From contig BFEA01000100.1 in assembly GCA_003427395.1 (NCBI GenBank), positions 1,082,146 through 1,110,859 on the forward strand: DNA of 28,714 bases. The letters run 5' to 3'. Under the pieces are notes generated by a model. The model saw only the letters and a list, made by a program, of their open reading frames with translations. It searched no databases and was not told the origin of the DNA. The position numbers and the translations under genes are program-made. This document shows positions 1 to 7,163 of this stretch, one piece after another; within the stretch, counting starts at the first letter, position 1; the number at the start of each line of letters is the position of its first letter. Origin of the DNA: Chara braunii. Taxonomy: Eukaryota; Streptophyta; Charophyceae; Charales; Characeae.

Positions 1-968
1 GCAGAACCACCATCTCTGTTGCTGCTATACCCTATTCCAATCCTACCAGCAGCCCCCTCACTAGTAGGACGCATGATATCCCTCCATCTCCTTCTTCCAG
101 AGTTCCTCAAAGTTTTCTTACTCCCTGCCGAGCTCTTCCAGGCCTCACACCCCCACTTTCTGCTGGGTTACAGGACAACACAACTCGCCCCAGCTCCGAC
201 CAGCGTCGTCCCAGCAGCAAACCTTGGTTGTTCCGTGAGATGCCCACCCCAAAGCATCCCCAGATCTCCGAGTCTCTCCCATGCCTCACGCTCCTGTGTC
301 AACAAGTTACAGGGCAACACCCCAGCACCGGCCAGCGTCGTTCAAGCATCGAACAGCCGCAGATCGCTGAGTATAACAACTTCAAAGTAGCCTAGGAAAA
401 GTTGATAGAGGCCCCAGAATCCTAAACATTCTCAAATCCCCCTAACGGCCAACAAGATGGAATTCAGAAAAAGGGGGTCGAAACTAGAAATTAATAACCT
501 CTACCAGTATCCTAAAATCCCCCTCTCATCAAGCGGACCGTCGGTCCCGGCTTTCAGTCCTCGTACCAGAACTCACCTGGTCTCAAACCCTCCTCTGCTA
601 GGGTAACAGGGCACCACAACCTTCCCTAGTACCGACCAACCTAGTTCTGACGGACAGGAAGTGCCTTCCCCCCTCGACAATTCCTTTAGCGACAAACCCC
701 TGAACATGTTACAGGGTCCAAACCCCGGCGCCAACTTCGTTGGACGATCTGGTTACGCCTTCCACCCTCGGCGTAAGCTCCCCCCGGGTCACAGAGCAAA
801 GCTCCAGCACCGGCCTATGTCATCCCAGCATCGTCCTCCTGACCTACTCGCCTTACCGACATCTTCCGTCTATTGAGAGTCCTCTTTCTTCTTTCCATCC
901 TCCCATTCTATTTCCCCCCCCCGGCAAGCTTTGAAGCAATCATCAACAGAAAAAGCACCACCAAAAGG
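1..968 (+). repeat. Left inverted-repeat arm, outer part
   Basis: This stretch is present again, as its reverse complement, at about 27470-28464, with many identical runs separated by small indels (roughly 80-90% identity by eye). The plus strand is C-rich and G-poor. Inside it a module built around GGTTACAGGGCAACAC followed by CCAGCACCGGCCAGCGTCGT recurs in degenerate form near 171-225, 308-355, 604-650, 708-760 and 788-840. Short reading frames cross it, but indels between the two arms mostly shift frame and the frames lack ATG starts or known domains, so I treat the arm as non-coding repeat DNA. It begins at the window edge and may extend further. Confidence 0.8.
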
Positions 969-1496
969 TTGGATGTTGTATCACTTTCTTCATACCGGAA
1001 GTCTTAATTTCGAATCTCAGATTCCGTTTCACCTTCTTTTTTGAAAATCACTCGATTTTTTTTACAGCATAGGTTTTAGGTTCGAAATGCCAGTTGTCTC
1101 CTCTCTGAGTTCTGACGGCTAATTTTGATGGATGGAAGGTGGGGGTTCAGGGGAGAGTCTCACTCTGCAGGGGTGACACAAGGTGGGTGGTGTAGCCCTG
1201 GAGGGGGTGTAGGCAGAGTTTGTGGGTTGCCTTATTCTGGGGTTGGTGGTGGGGTTACTCACACCAGCAGGGGCAGTTTAAGGTAAAAGGTGTGCAGGGG
1301 TATACTTTGGGAGGGAACTATATGCCATTCTGGGAGAAGGGGGGGAAGGTGGTACTGTCCCAAGTTGGGGCTGTCATGGGATGCCTGTATCGAGGGTAAT
1401 CCGTTTCAGCGGAGGCAGCATTGGGACAGGGTGGAATGAAGGGGGGGGGGAGACTAATTTTAGGGTAGTATCATCGTCATTTAGGTAATAATATGG

Positions 1497-2440
1497 CTTT
1501 CTGGGTTCTGGATTTCTTGGTGCTTCTAGCCTTTTCTTTACTCGGGATATAGGATCTTAGTGATGATCGAATCTGGACTGATTTCTGCTGTGTTGTTTTG
1601 TTCTGTGCTCCTGGTTTGCCTATGCAAGAGCGACGCTGGCCGGAGCTGGGGTGTGACCTTGTAACCTGCATTTGGCAGGAGCGTGAGGCCTTGTAGAGAG
1701 ATCTCGGGATTGGCTGAGGGAGGAAAGCAATTCAGTGGCCAACCGGGGGGGCTGTCTTGACAACCTAGGGGGCCAGGGATAGTCAAGGTGGCGAGAACAG
1801 GTCAGCTATGGCAGATATTTGGTTAGGAGGGTATTGTCTCTAAGATGTAATATCTTGGTACAGAGAAGTTTAGGAGGGTTTCAGGATTAGGAGGTCAGAA
1901 GTGCTGATACAGCATAAGTCTTCTAAACTGTTTTCATAGTAATCATCATGAGCATTATCATCATAATCACCATCTTTATTCAGGTTATATTAAGCATTCT
2001 GGTTCTTAGCTTTGGGCAACATCTAGCCTTCTTTCGTATCTGGGATATAGGAATTTAGCGATGGTCGATCCATGACTGATATCTGCAGAGTTGTTCTGTT
2101 CTGTGCCCCTGGTTTGCTGATGCCAGAATGACGCTGGCCGGAGCTGGGGCATCGCCCTGTAACCTGCAAATGGCAGGAGCTTGAGGCCTTGTAGAGAGAT
2201 CTGGGTTTGCCGAGGGAGGAAGACATTCCAATAACGAACCAGGGGGGGCTGCTATGTGGCGAGAAGGGAGCGGCTATGGGCGATATCGGTTAGGCTAGTA
2301 TTGTCTCTCAGTTACAATGTCCTGATACAGGGAGGGCTAGGAATTGATCTAGGCTTAGGAGGCCAGAAGGGCAGATATACTAATCATCATCAGCAGTAGT
2401 ATCATCACCATTCACCATCATCATAATCGTTAGCATCATC
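1497..2440 (+). repeat. Two diverged tandem units of about 0.5 kb
   Basis: Unit A (about 1497-1985) and unit B (about 1998-2440) align along their length. Both share the blocks GACGCTGGCCGGAGCTGGGG, TTGTAGAGAGATCT, a TGTCTC segment near 1838 and 2301, and a closing ATCATCATNAGCA-type ATC-rich stretch (about 1950 and 2380). Read on the minus strand, each contains one copy of the same module that builds the flanking arms, so the insertion carries arm-family sequence in the opposite orientation to the arm it sits in. Identity is roughly 75-80% by eye. Confidence 0.7.
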
Positions 2441-2498
2441 AGAAATGGGACGCTGAGCCCGGTTCTCAGCAAGCTGGGTTCAGTTACTCCGGGTAGAC

Positions 2499-2530
2499 TG
2501 TGAGGACCCCGGCCTCAATCATCTTATTGA
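2499..2530 (+). other. Sequence resembling the 5' end of the window's LTRs
   Basis: Starting at 2499 the plus strand reads TGTGAGGACCCCGGCCTCAA and continues similarly to about 2530. The minus strand of the LTR at 19199-20316 starts TGTGAGGATCCGGCCTCAAT. Over about 29 bases I count one gap and three mismatches. This may be the terminal fragment of a related LTR, or a terminal motif shared between retroelement families in this genome. No matching LTR body follows it. Confidence 0.35.
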
Positions 2531-2560
2531 TAATATCAGCCTTGGGCACTGGACCCGGTT

Positions 2561-2591
2561 AAAAAAAAAAAAGAAAAAAAAAAAAAAAAAA
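2561..2591 (+). repeat. Poly(A) tract at the 3' end of the insertion
   Basis: An A-rich run interrupted by a single G lies exactly where left-arm homology resumes. Its position fits the 3' tail of a retroposed sequence on the plus strand. I see no clean target-site duplication flanking the insertion; GATGT followed by TAT-like sequence occurs near 971-980 and just after the tract, but the match is too short to use. Confidence 0.7.
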
Positions 2592-2600
2592 GATGTATAG

Positions 2601-2950
2601 CCGTGGATCTTTCCATTGAAAATCAGGAACAAACTTTAAGAATCTATCTGGAACGTCTTTTTGAGATTTGAAATTTGAAGCTGAGATCACATAGTAATCA
2701 AAGGAATTTAGGTCATGAATTTTGGCCTCCAATTCAGAAGGTCAGTTGCAGACACAGTTTGATAGGTTTCGAAATTTCACAAAGAGGAACAGAATAGGAA
2801 GTTGATTCTGATGTCCTCACGGACTTCTGACTCTAATTTCCAGAACCCTAGTTCAGGAAATCGCTCAGAGCGTAATCAGGAGAAACAGGAGATTCTAAAC
2901 CAGAAAACGAATCACAATCAAGATAGTAAATGAGAAATAAAAAAAAACAA
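2601..2950 (+). repeat. Left inverted-repeat arm, inner part
   Basis: This AT-rich segment matches the reverse complement of about 27100-27460. Shared landmarks are AACAAACTTTAAGAATCTAT (2628-2647) against AACAAAGTTAAGAATCTATG on the minus strand near 27425, and a segment at about 2830-2875 that aligns with 27210-27250. Similarity is lower than in the outer arm and fades towards 2950. It is collinear with the outer arm once the poly(A)-ended insertion is removed, so the arm totals roughly 1.3 kb. Confidence 0.6.
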
Positions 2951-3798
2951 ACTACCAATCAAAATCTGCTAAAAAATCTGAATCAAGAATATGACATGTA
3001 AAATCAGAGATTGAAATTTTCAGAGATCAGAACTGGAATTGGAAACTTACAACACGAATCAAAGTAATCCAGTTTGGTGACTACCTCATATGATCGGCAA
3101 GAGGGTCTATCCAAAGAAAAGCTAGCTCATAATCAACCACAGCACCCTCGCAGTCCGGATGCCCTTGTGACGAAGACGCAGCTGCCGCCGATACCGCTTA
3201 GCCCTACTTTAAAAAACGTGGACTCGATGTCGCCTCCAATCCTCCTCCCACTCCCCGTGAGGACGCCCTCCTCCCTTTCAGCCTGCATCAACCAACCATC
3301 CCCCACGAAACTACGCAGGCAGAGAAGCAAAGGCAACCCCTATGCCAAGAATCTCATGAAGATCCACCCCCTTTCAAAGACAGTCTCCCCTTCATCCAGC
3401 GTGCTGGCCTGCAGCATCACTAAACGAAGCGTGAAAGCCGAAGATGGCACCCCTGTGCTTTCAAAAGGCAGGCCACACCAAGTCTCGCCACGTCATCTCT
3501 ACCCTCCCACTGTCAAGTCTCACGCTCCACAGCCCCGCGTCGCATGACTCTCCATCGACTCCTGCGTTGCGCAGCGTCCAGGCCCGCCCACTGCGTCGCG
3601 TGACTCTAATGCCGGGGGCCGATGGTTAAACGCATGGAGATTGGTTAAACTGCTGTTTGGTCCGAACTACAGAATCCATTAAACAGCACATCCAAATGAA
3701 ACTTCCTGCAAGGTGGAAGGTGGCTAACACCAGGATAGACCTCCTCTACACTTCACAAGATATCAAACACCGAATCTGAGAGTTCCGAAAAAACTGGC
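2951..3798. other. Unassigned DNA inside the left arm
   Basis: About 850 bases with no gene I can support. AT-rich DNA up to 3070 gives way to GC-rich DNA to 3630. A 157-codon open frame crosses 3074-3547, but its first codon is TTG, it is rich in Pro, Ser and Lys without repeats or domains, and no splice context is evident. A short palindromic-looking TGGTTAAAC pair lies near 3624-3651. Nothing is recognised. Confidence 0.5.
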
Positions 3799-3850
3799 CG
3801 GGGGGGAATGGGGAGGGTGGTTGGGAGGGTGGTTGGGGAGGGTGGTTGGC
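3799..3850 (+). repeat. G-rich minisatellite, potential G-quadruplex
   Basis: Runs of three to seven G recur here; the unit GGGAGGGTGGTTG is present three times with small variation. The plus strand has well over four G-tracts of three or more with loops of one to five bases, which fits the usual G-quadruplex pattern. No gene is attached to it with confidence. Confidence 0.7.
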
Positions 3851-4236
3851 CTCGGTTTCATGGGAAAGTCCAGGGGGAAAGAGGGGAGATCAGGGATTGG
3901 GACAACTCAAGAGGGATTACAGATTGATCGTCAACGATTGGACGAATATAGAGCCAAACTCCCTCCTGCGTCCCCCCTCTGATTTCCCAGACCCTTCCCC
4001 CACCCACACCATGCTGATGCTAGAGATGTAATGGTATGGCCACGGTGACACCGGAAGAAGGCAGGGGCAGTAGACCCTCTGGTGCCCCCCAGAGAAGGCA
4101 AGGACCAAGCCTGCCCTTGACAAATATGGAGCATGTCGTGTTGCGTTCCGGTGGAACATCGACCGCTGCATCGCGAAGAGCGCTAATGCTCTGAGCGGTC
4201 GCAGCCGGCAAGGCCCGACTGCCCTTCGAGCAACTG
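3851..4236. other. Unassigned, moderately GC-rich DNA
   Basis: About 390 bases. Open frames exist on both strands (the longest on the minus strand over 3917-4246) but overlap one another in several frames, as expected in stop-poor GC-rich DNA, and have no recognisable domain. It may be the upstream region of the small ORF at 4415. Confidence 0.4.
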
Positions 4237-4344
4237 GCCACGTCACCGTGCCAGGTGGCTTTTGGCTAGGCTACAGGCCCCTCCGCATATCGCGTGCAAT
4301 GCTGTGACGTGGCAGATTCTCCATGTGAATCTATTGGCGGGAAA
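4237..4344 (+). promoter_or_regulatory. Promoter-like block: paired ACGT boxes and an E2F-type site
   Basis: GCCACGTCA (4237-4245) and TGACGTGGCA (4305-4314) form an exact 9-base inverted repeat around an ACGT core, the class of site bound by plant bZIP factors. TTGGCGGGAAA (4334-4344) fits the E2F/DP consensus. All three lie 70-180 bases before the ATG at 4415. The motifs are seen; binding and promoter function are inferred, and short motifs like these also occur by chance. No clear TATA box is visible between them and the ATG. Confidence 0.35.
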
Positions 4345-4414
4345 GTAGGAGAACGTTTGGCATGAAGAAGCGGGGCGACGGTCGATAAGCAACAAACACG
4401 ACGCAGCAGGAAAG

Positions 4415-4678
4415 ATGGCAGGTATGATGGCGTCGAACAAAGATCAACAACAGCGAGTGGATGCATGGTTGTCCGATCTGGAGGATGGGAGGCTTCAGCT
4501 GCAAGAGATTGTGCGGGTGATGTCATCTCCAGCAAACCACCCATCTGAGGTCCTACGGAGCGGGGCTTTGATGGCTGATTGGCTGGAGGATATGTCCCAG
4601 CAGATGCTGGACATTATCTGGGCTATAGAGGAGGGGCTGGATCCTGTGCTTAATGACACTCATCATATCATTGTGTAG
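4415..4678 (+). CDS. Hypothetical 87-residue protein or first exon
   Basis: A true ATG ORF whose start context has A at -3 and G at +4. The product is acidic and looks helical, with many Asp, Glu, Gln, Leu and Met, e.g. the stretch from residue 14 (DAWLSDLEDGRLQLQEI) and a second amphipathic segment around residues 54-74. There is no signal peptide or membrane segment, and I recognise no family. The ORF stops at 4676-4678, directly before a dispersed repeat copy (4679), so the frame may be truncated by that repeat. The ACGT and E2F-like motifs upstream make it the best host-gene candidate in the window, but it could equally be a chance ORF or part of an unknown element. Confidence 0.3.
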   Translation: MAGMMASNKDQQQRVDAWLSDLEDGRLQLQEIVRVMSSPANHPSEVLRSGALMADWLEDMSQQMLDIIWAIEEGLDPVLNDTHHIIV

Positions 4679-4730
4679 GGACGCTGGACCCTATTCCGAG
4701 CAGGTGCTGCTCCCCACCAATAGATGGAGC
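4679..4730 (+). repeat. Dispersed 50-bp repeat, copy 1
   Basis: Contains CAGCAGGTGCTGCTCCCCAC-type sequence (here preceded by GAG) followed by CAATAGATGGAGC. The same block occurs at 4951-5002 and, on the minus strand, at 10018-10108 near the 3' end of LINE B. It may be the remnant of a LINE 3' end. Confidence 0.6.
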
Positions 4731-4950
4731 CTTCAACACTGGGGCCCAGGCTGCTCCTATCACCTCATTAAGTGCTTTCCCCCCACATGAACTACCCTCT
4801 TCCCCAGAACCCAATGCACCCTGATTATGAATGTATACAACCTATATTTCCTGTCCGGTACAGCCAAAATTAGGGTAATGACTGGCCACAAACATTCTCA
4901 GTCACTTTTAGGCACTCTCAGATACTCTCCGACATGCTCAGACACGTTCA
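4731..4950. other. Spacer between two repeat copies
   Basis: No gene seen. The last 70 bases repeat a CTCAG/CTCCGACA-like motif at intervals of roughly 10-20 bases (about 4897-4945). The rest has no recognisable feature. Confidence 0.4.
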
Positions 4951-5002
4951 GGACGTTGGACCTGTTTTCCAGCAGGTCTCACTTCCCACCAATAGATAGA
5001 GC
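4951..5002 (+). repeat. Dispersed 50-bp repeat, copy 2
   Basis: GGACGTTGGACC, TTTTCCAGCAGGT and CCCACCAATAGATAGAGC match copy 1 and the minus-strand copy at 10018-10108. An A-rich stretch (5012-5022) follows at once and runs into the AGAAC microsatellite, as expected if this is a retroposon 3' end whose A-rich tail expanded. Confidence 0.6.
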
Positions 5003-5023
5003 TTTCCTCTCAAAAAAAGAAAA

Positions 5024-5174
5024 GAACAGAACAGAACAGAACAGAACAGAACAGAACAGTCCAGAACAGAGCAGAGCAGAGCAGAGCAGAGCAGAGCAGA
5101 ACAGAGCAGAACAGAACAGAACAGAACAGAACAGAACAGAACAGAACAGAACAGAACAGAACAGAACAGAACAG
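5024..5174 (+). repeat. (AGAAC)n pentanucleotide microsatellite
   Basis: About 30 consecutive five-base units. A central block of about seven units (roughly 5065-5110) carries the variant AGAGC, flanked on both sides by pure AGAAC, so a point variant has itself been amplified. Long open frames across it (e.g. 4827-5183) follow from the repeat and are not genes. Confidence 0.95.
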
Positions 5175-5453
5175 AGGTGGTGACGTTCTGCTCTGTCAAT
5201 GTGGAGATGCAGGTCCTTCTTTGAATGTGTCTTCAACCTTCAACTGCACAGCTAAGTTGTGTACACATATGCCCATTGATAAACAGGGCTGAGGTCCCAC
5301 GCTGTCCCACAAGGTGTCACGAGGGCCCACGAGGGCCCACGAGGGCCCACAAGGTCCCACTTGGACAGTTTACGAGAGAAGTTGTTTCCCGTCAATCTTC
5401 GTCATTCCACATCTACGGTTAGTATTGCCTAGTCCCAGGGCCTGCAAGTGGGA
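5175..5453. other. Unassigned, with a 10-bp minisatellite
   Basis: From 5291 to 5360 there are seven 10-base units of the form GAGGGCCCAC or GAGGTCCCAC, three of them identical in a row (5321-5350). The surrounding sequence shows no gene. Confidence 0.7.
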
Positions 5454-5639
5454 CCTTGCCTCAGGGCATGCTCACACTACCTGCTACTAGGACTCTTTTG
5501 ACGCATCATCCTTGGACGTAATTGCGGTCCGATGCATGGAGGCGAAGTCATGATTCCGTTCAGATGCATGGAGGCGAAGTCATGATTCCGGTCAGATGCA
5601 TCCAGAAAAGTCCTGGTGTGAGCATGCTCTCAGGCAAGC
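5454..5639. mobile_element. Small inverted-repeat element, copy 1
   Basis: The ends pair: CCTTGCCTCAGGGCATGCTC continuing to CACAC (5454-5477) against the complement of GTGTGAGCATGCTCTCAGGC continuing to AAG (5616-5638), about four mismatches in 24. The interior holds a 32-base tandem repeat (two full copies and a part, 5526-5600, each with GATGCATGGAGG). No coding capacity. It shares its ends and the internal GGACGTAATTGCGGTC with copy 2 at 6833-6940. The CAGGG-like start resembles hAT transposon ends, but I find no clear 8-bp target duplication. A non-autonomous DNA transposon is the best reading. Confidence 0.55.
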
Positions 5640-5682
5640 TGTCCAGTTCACGTCCTTCTAGATCCGATAACATTTATTTCTG

Positions 5683-5786
5683 TTCTTCTTCTTCTTCTTC
5701 TTCTTCTTCTTCTTCTTCTTCTTCTTCTTCTTCTTTTATTTTGTTTTATAACTACGCTCCATTCTTCTCTTAAATCTTTCATCATC

Positions 5787-5817
<31 letters not shown>

Positions 5818-5866
5818 TTCTTATTATTATTCTTATTATTATTATTATTAATTTTATTATTTTGTT
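5683..5866 (+). repeat. TTC and TTA trinucleotide microsatellites
   Basis: A (TTC)n run at 5683-5735, a second at 5787-5816, then mixed TTA/TTC units to about 5866. A serine-rich open frame ending at 5773 is produced by the first run and is not a gene. Confidence 0.95.
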
Positions 5867-6832
5867 TGTTTAAAAGTTTCTGACATTACGACTGAGCACA
5901 TTTATAACTGTCAAACCATACTTCTGTCCTCCGCGGCCAGCTGTCCTGTTTCTTTTTTTTTTTTTTTTTTTTTTGGCACTGCCTCAGCATTTGACAGATA
6001 GTATCTGGACTGTTGAATGGACCACTTACCTGAGGACTGACTCAGTCTGGCGATTTTCAATGTATTGGGACCATTCCTGGCTCAAGATACATGTTGAAAA
6101 AGTTGAAATAATGTTGTAGTGGAGTGAGCCCTTAGGTTCAGGGCTCAGAAAAGACCTTATCTTGGAAGAAGGTGCTGCATGGTGTTGGCCAGTGGGTGCA
6201 GAAACTGTGCAGAGTTATAAATAAAGAAAGGGATGAATTCTTAGTGATGCCAAAGAAACAAAAATGAAGGAAAAACAAATCCTTCAAGAAAGTGGACAGT
6301 GGTGGTAATACTGAAAAAAAAAAAAAAAAAAAAAAAGGCCGTGGAAAGAGAAAAGTCCCAGAGAGTTCCAGCAACAATTGATTGAGCTGATCCTCCCTCT
6401 TCTTATGGCCGTAAGAGGAAACGTCAAAAAAAAAAGACCTTGCAACACTACACTTGAGAATGATTCTGAATGAGCCACATTGACAGAATTTATCTTCTTC
6501 TTCTTCTTCTTCTTCTTCTTCTTCTTCTTCTTCTTTTGACAGAGTTGATCTTTTTTTTTTTTTTTTTTTTTNAACACATTCCCTTGGGTAATGCTAGGAG
6601 TGCTGATAGGAGCAGACACCTTCAAGTTGATCCCAATCATTAACAGGGCCAATCAGAGTTAGACCACCACCACTACCTTGCCCACTGTCGGGTTTTCCCA
6701 TTTTCCAGGAGTTTTCACAGGTCCGGTGGAGGTTAGACAACAAAAGAAGTTTGCGTAACAAAAAGATAGAAAAAGAAGAAGATGCTGTATCCAACTGCTA
6801 TGATGCCGGGAAAGGCTGTGACCCAGGCCATT
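5867..6832. repeat. Unassigned DNA with homopolymers and a TTC microsatellite
   Basis: No gene supported. Homopolymers: T22 at 5953-5974, A23 at 6314-6336, T21 at 6551-6571 followed by an undetermined base at 6572. A (TTC)n run occupies 6494-6535. TTGACAGAATTTATC just before that run and TTGACAGAGTTGATC just after it (6536-6550) are near-duplicates, suggesting a slippage-associated duplication. The remaining sequence (5975-6313, 6337-6493, 6573-6832) has no recognised feature. Confidence 0.7.
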
Positions 6833-6940
6833 CTCAGGGCGTACTCACACGAGGACGTAATTGCGGTCAGATGCATCCACGTCCTGCCGTAAATGCAGTC
6901 GGATACATTTGAGATACAGCTAGTGTGAGTACCCCCTCAG
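6833..6940. mobile_element. Small inverted-repeat element, copy 2
   Basis: CTCAGGGCGTACTCACAC at the left end pairs with the complement of GTGTGAGTACCCCCTCAG at the right (6923-6940), two mismatches in 18. Inside, GGACGTAATTGCGGTC and AGATGCATCC are shared with copy 1, and a diverged second copy of that inner motif follows (about 6883-6909). At 108 bases it is about 80 shorter than copy 1, which has the 32-base tandem amplification. Confidence 0.6.
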
Positions 6941-7132
6941 CGTAGTACTTCAGAGAATGGATCATGCTACTATTTTTTTTTCCCTTCTTTTGGCTAGTAG
7001 GAAAGGTTATGATTTCTGTGTGTGTTTTTTTTCCTCTTTTGTTTTCTTTGCAGTGCCCCGCGAGCGAGGCAGGGCGCATTCGACGGACTGCTTTGCCGCC
7101 TCTCACGCAGGGCATACTCACACCGCTGCTCC
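6941..7132. other. Unassigned; half copy of the small inverted-repeat element
   Basis: CAGGGCATACTCACAC at 7108-7123 matches the left end of the two elements at 5454 and 6833. No inverted partner is found before the T16 tract ten bases further on, so this is a half copy, probably cut by the insertion whose tail is at 7133. The rest (6941-7107) holds T-rich stretches and a GC-rich segment without a supported gene. Confidence 0.5.
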
Positions 7133-7148
7133 TTTTTTTTTTTTTTTT
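7133..7148 (-). repeat. T16 tract, candidate poly(A) tail of LINE C
   Basis: On the minus strand this is A16, lying 15 bases beyond the end of the chromovirus. LINE C is interrupted at 20316, on the other side of the chromovirus, before any poly(A) tail. A short CTTTCTCG block between the tract and the LTR is then the last LINE C sequence. The join across the chromovirus is inferred; there is no coding sequence here to test it. Confidence 0.45.
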
Positions 7149-7163
7149 CGAGAAAGGAAACAC

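Larger units (their letters stand above)
969..2600 (+). mobile_element. Poly(A)-ended insertion splitting the left arm
   Basis: Arm sequence stops matching after the run CATCAACAGAAAAAGC and a CACCACC (about 943-966), and resumes at about 2601 with a stretch similar to the right-arm segment that follows the same run directly. The intervening 1.6 kb is therefore an insertion, and the right arm is the empty site. It ends on the plus strand in an A-rich tract (2561-2591, A12-G-A18), as retroposed DNA does. Inside are a G-rich stretch (1130-1460), two diverged tandem units (1497-2440) and a sequence like an LTR end (2499-2530). No protein domain is visible. It could be a non-autonomous retroposon or a composite of several insertions. 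Boundaries are good to about 15 bases. Confidence 0.6.

Noticed and set aside
19-390. Open frame in the left arm with a partial counterpart in the right arm (28147-28545, minus)
   Set aside because: Similarity is at DNA level; indels shift the frame, conserved stretches fall in different frames, and no domain is present.
661-876. Frame conserved in the right arm at 27511-27777 (minus), with a 15-base in-frame insertion
   Set aside because: The first codon is GTG in a eukaryotic sequence, the C-terminal ends differ, and amino-acid changes are as frequent as expected from the DNA identity. Kept only as repeat.
1070-1095. GGTTCGAAATGCC, like a Pol III B box
   Set aside because: No A box at the right distance and no tRNA-like fold, so no tRNA or SINE head is called.
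3074-3547. 157-codon open frame
   Set aside because: Starts with TTG, has no ATG near the front, no domain, and a composition expected from GC-rich non-coding DNA.
4827-5183. ATG frame encoding repeated Thr-Glu-Gln-Asn-Arg
   Set aside because: Produced by the AGAAC microsatellite.
5291-5600. Short regular repeats (10-bp and 32-bp units) considered as a CRISPR array
   Set aside because: Units are contiguous without unique spacers, no cas genes, and the DNA is eukaryotic.
5522-5773. Serine-rich frame
   Set aside because: Produced by the TTC microsatellite and the small inverted-repeat element.
7150-7163. Possible long target duplication flanking the chromovirus (TTTCCTTTC on the minus strand, also near 20325)
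   Set aside because: The two blocks lie at different distances from the LTR ends and Ty3/gypsy elements make about 5-bp duplications.
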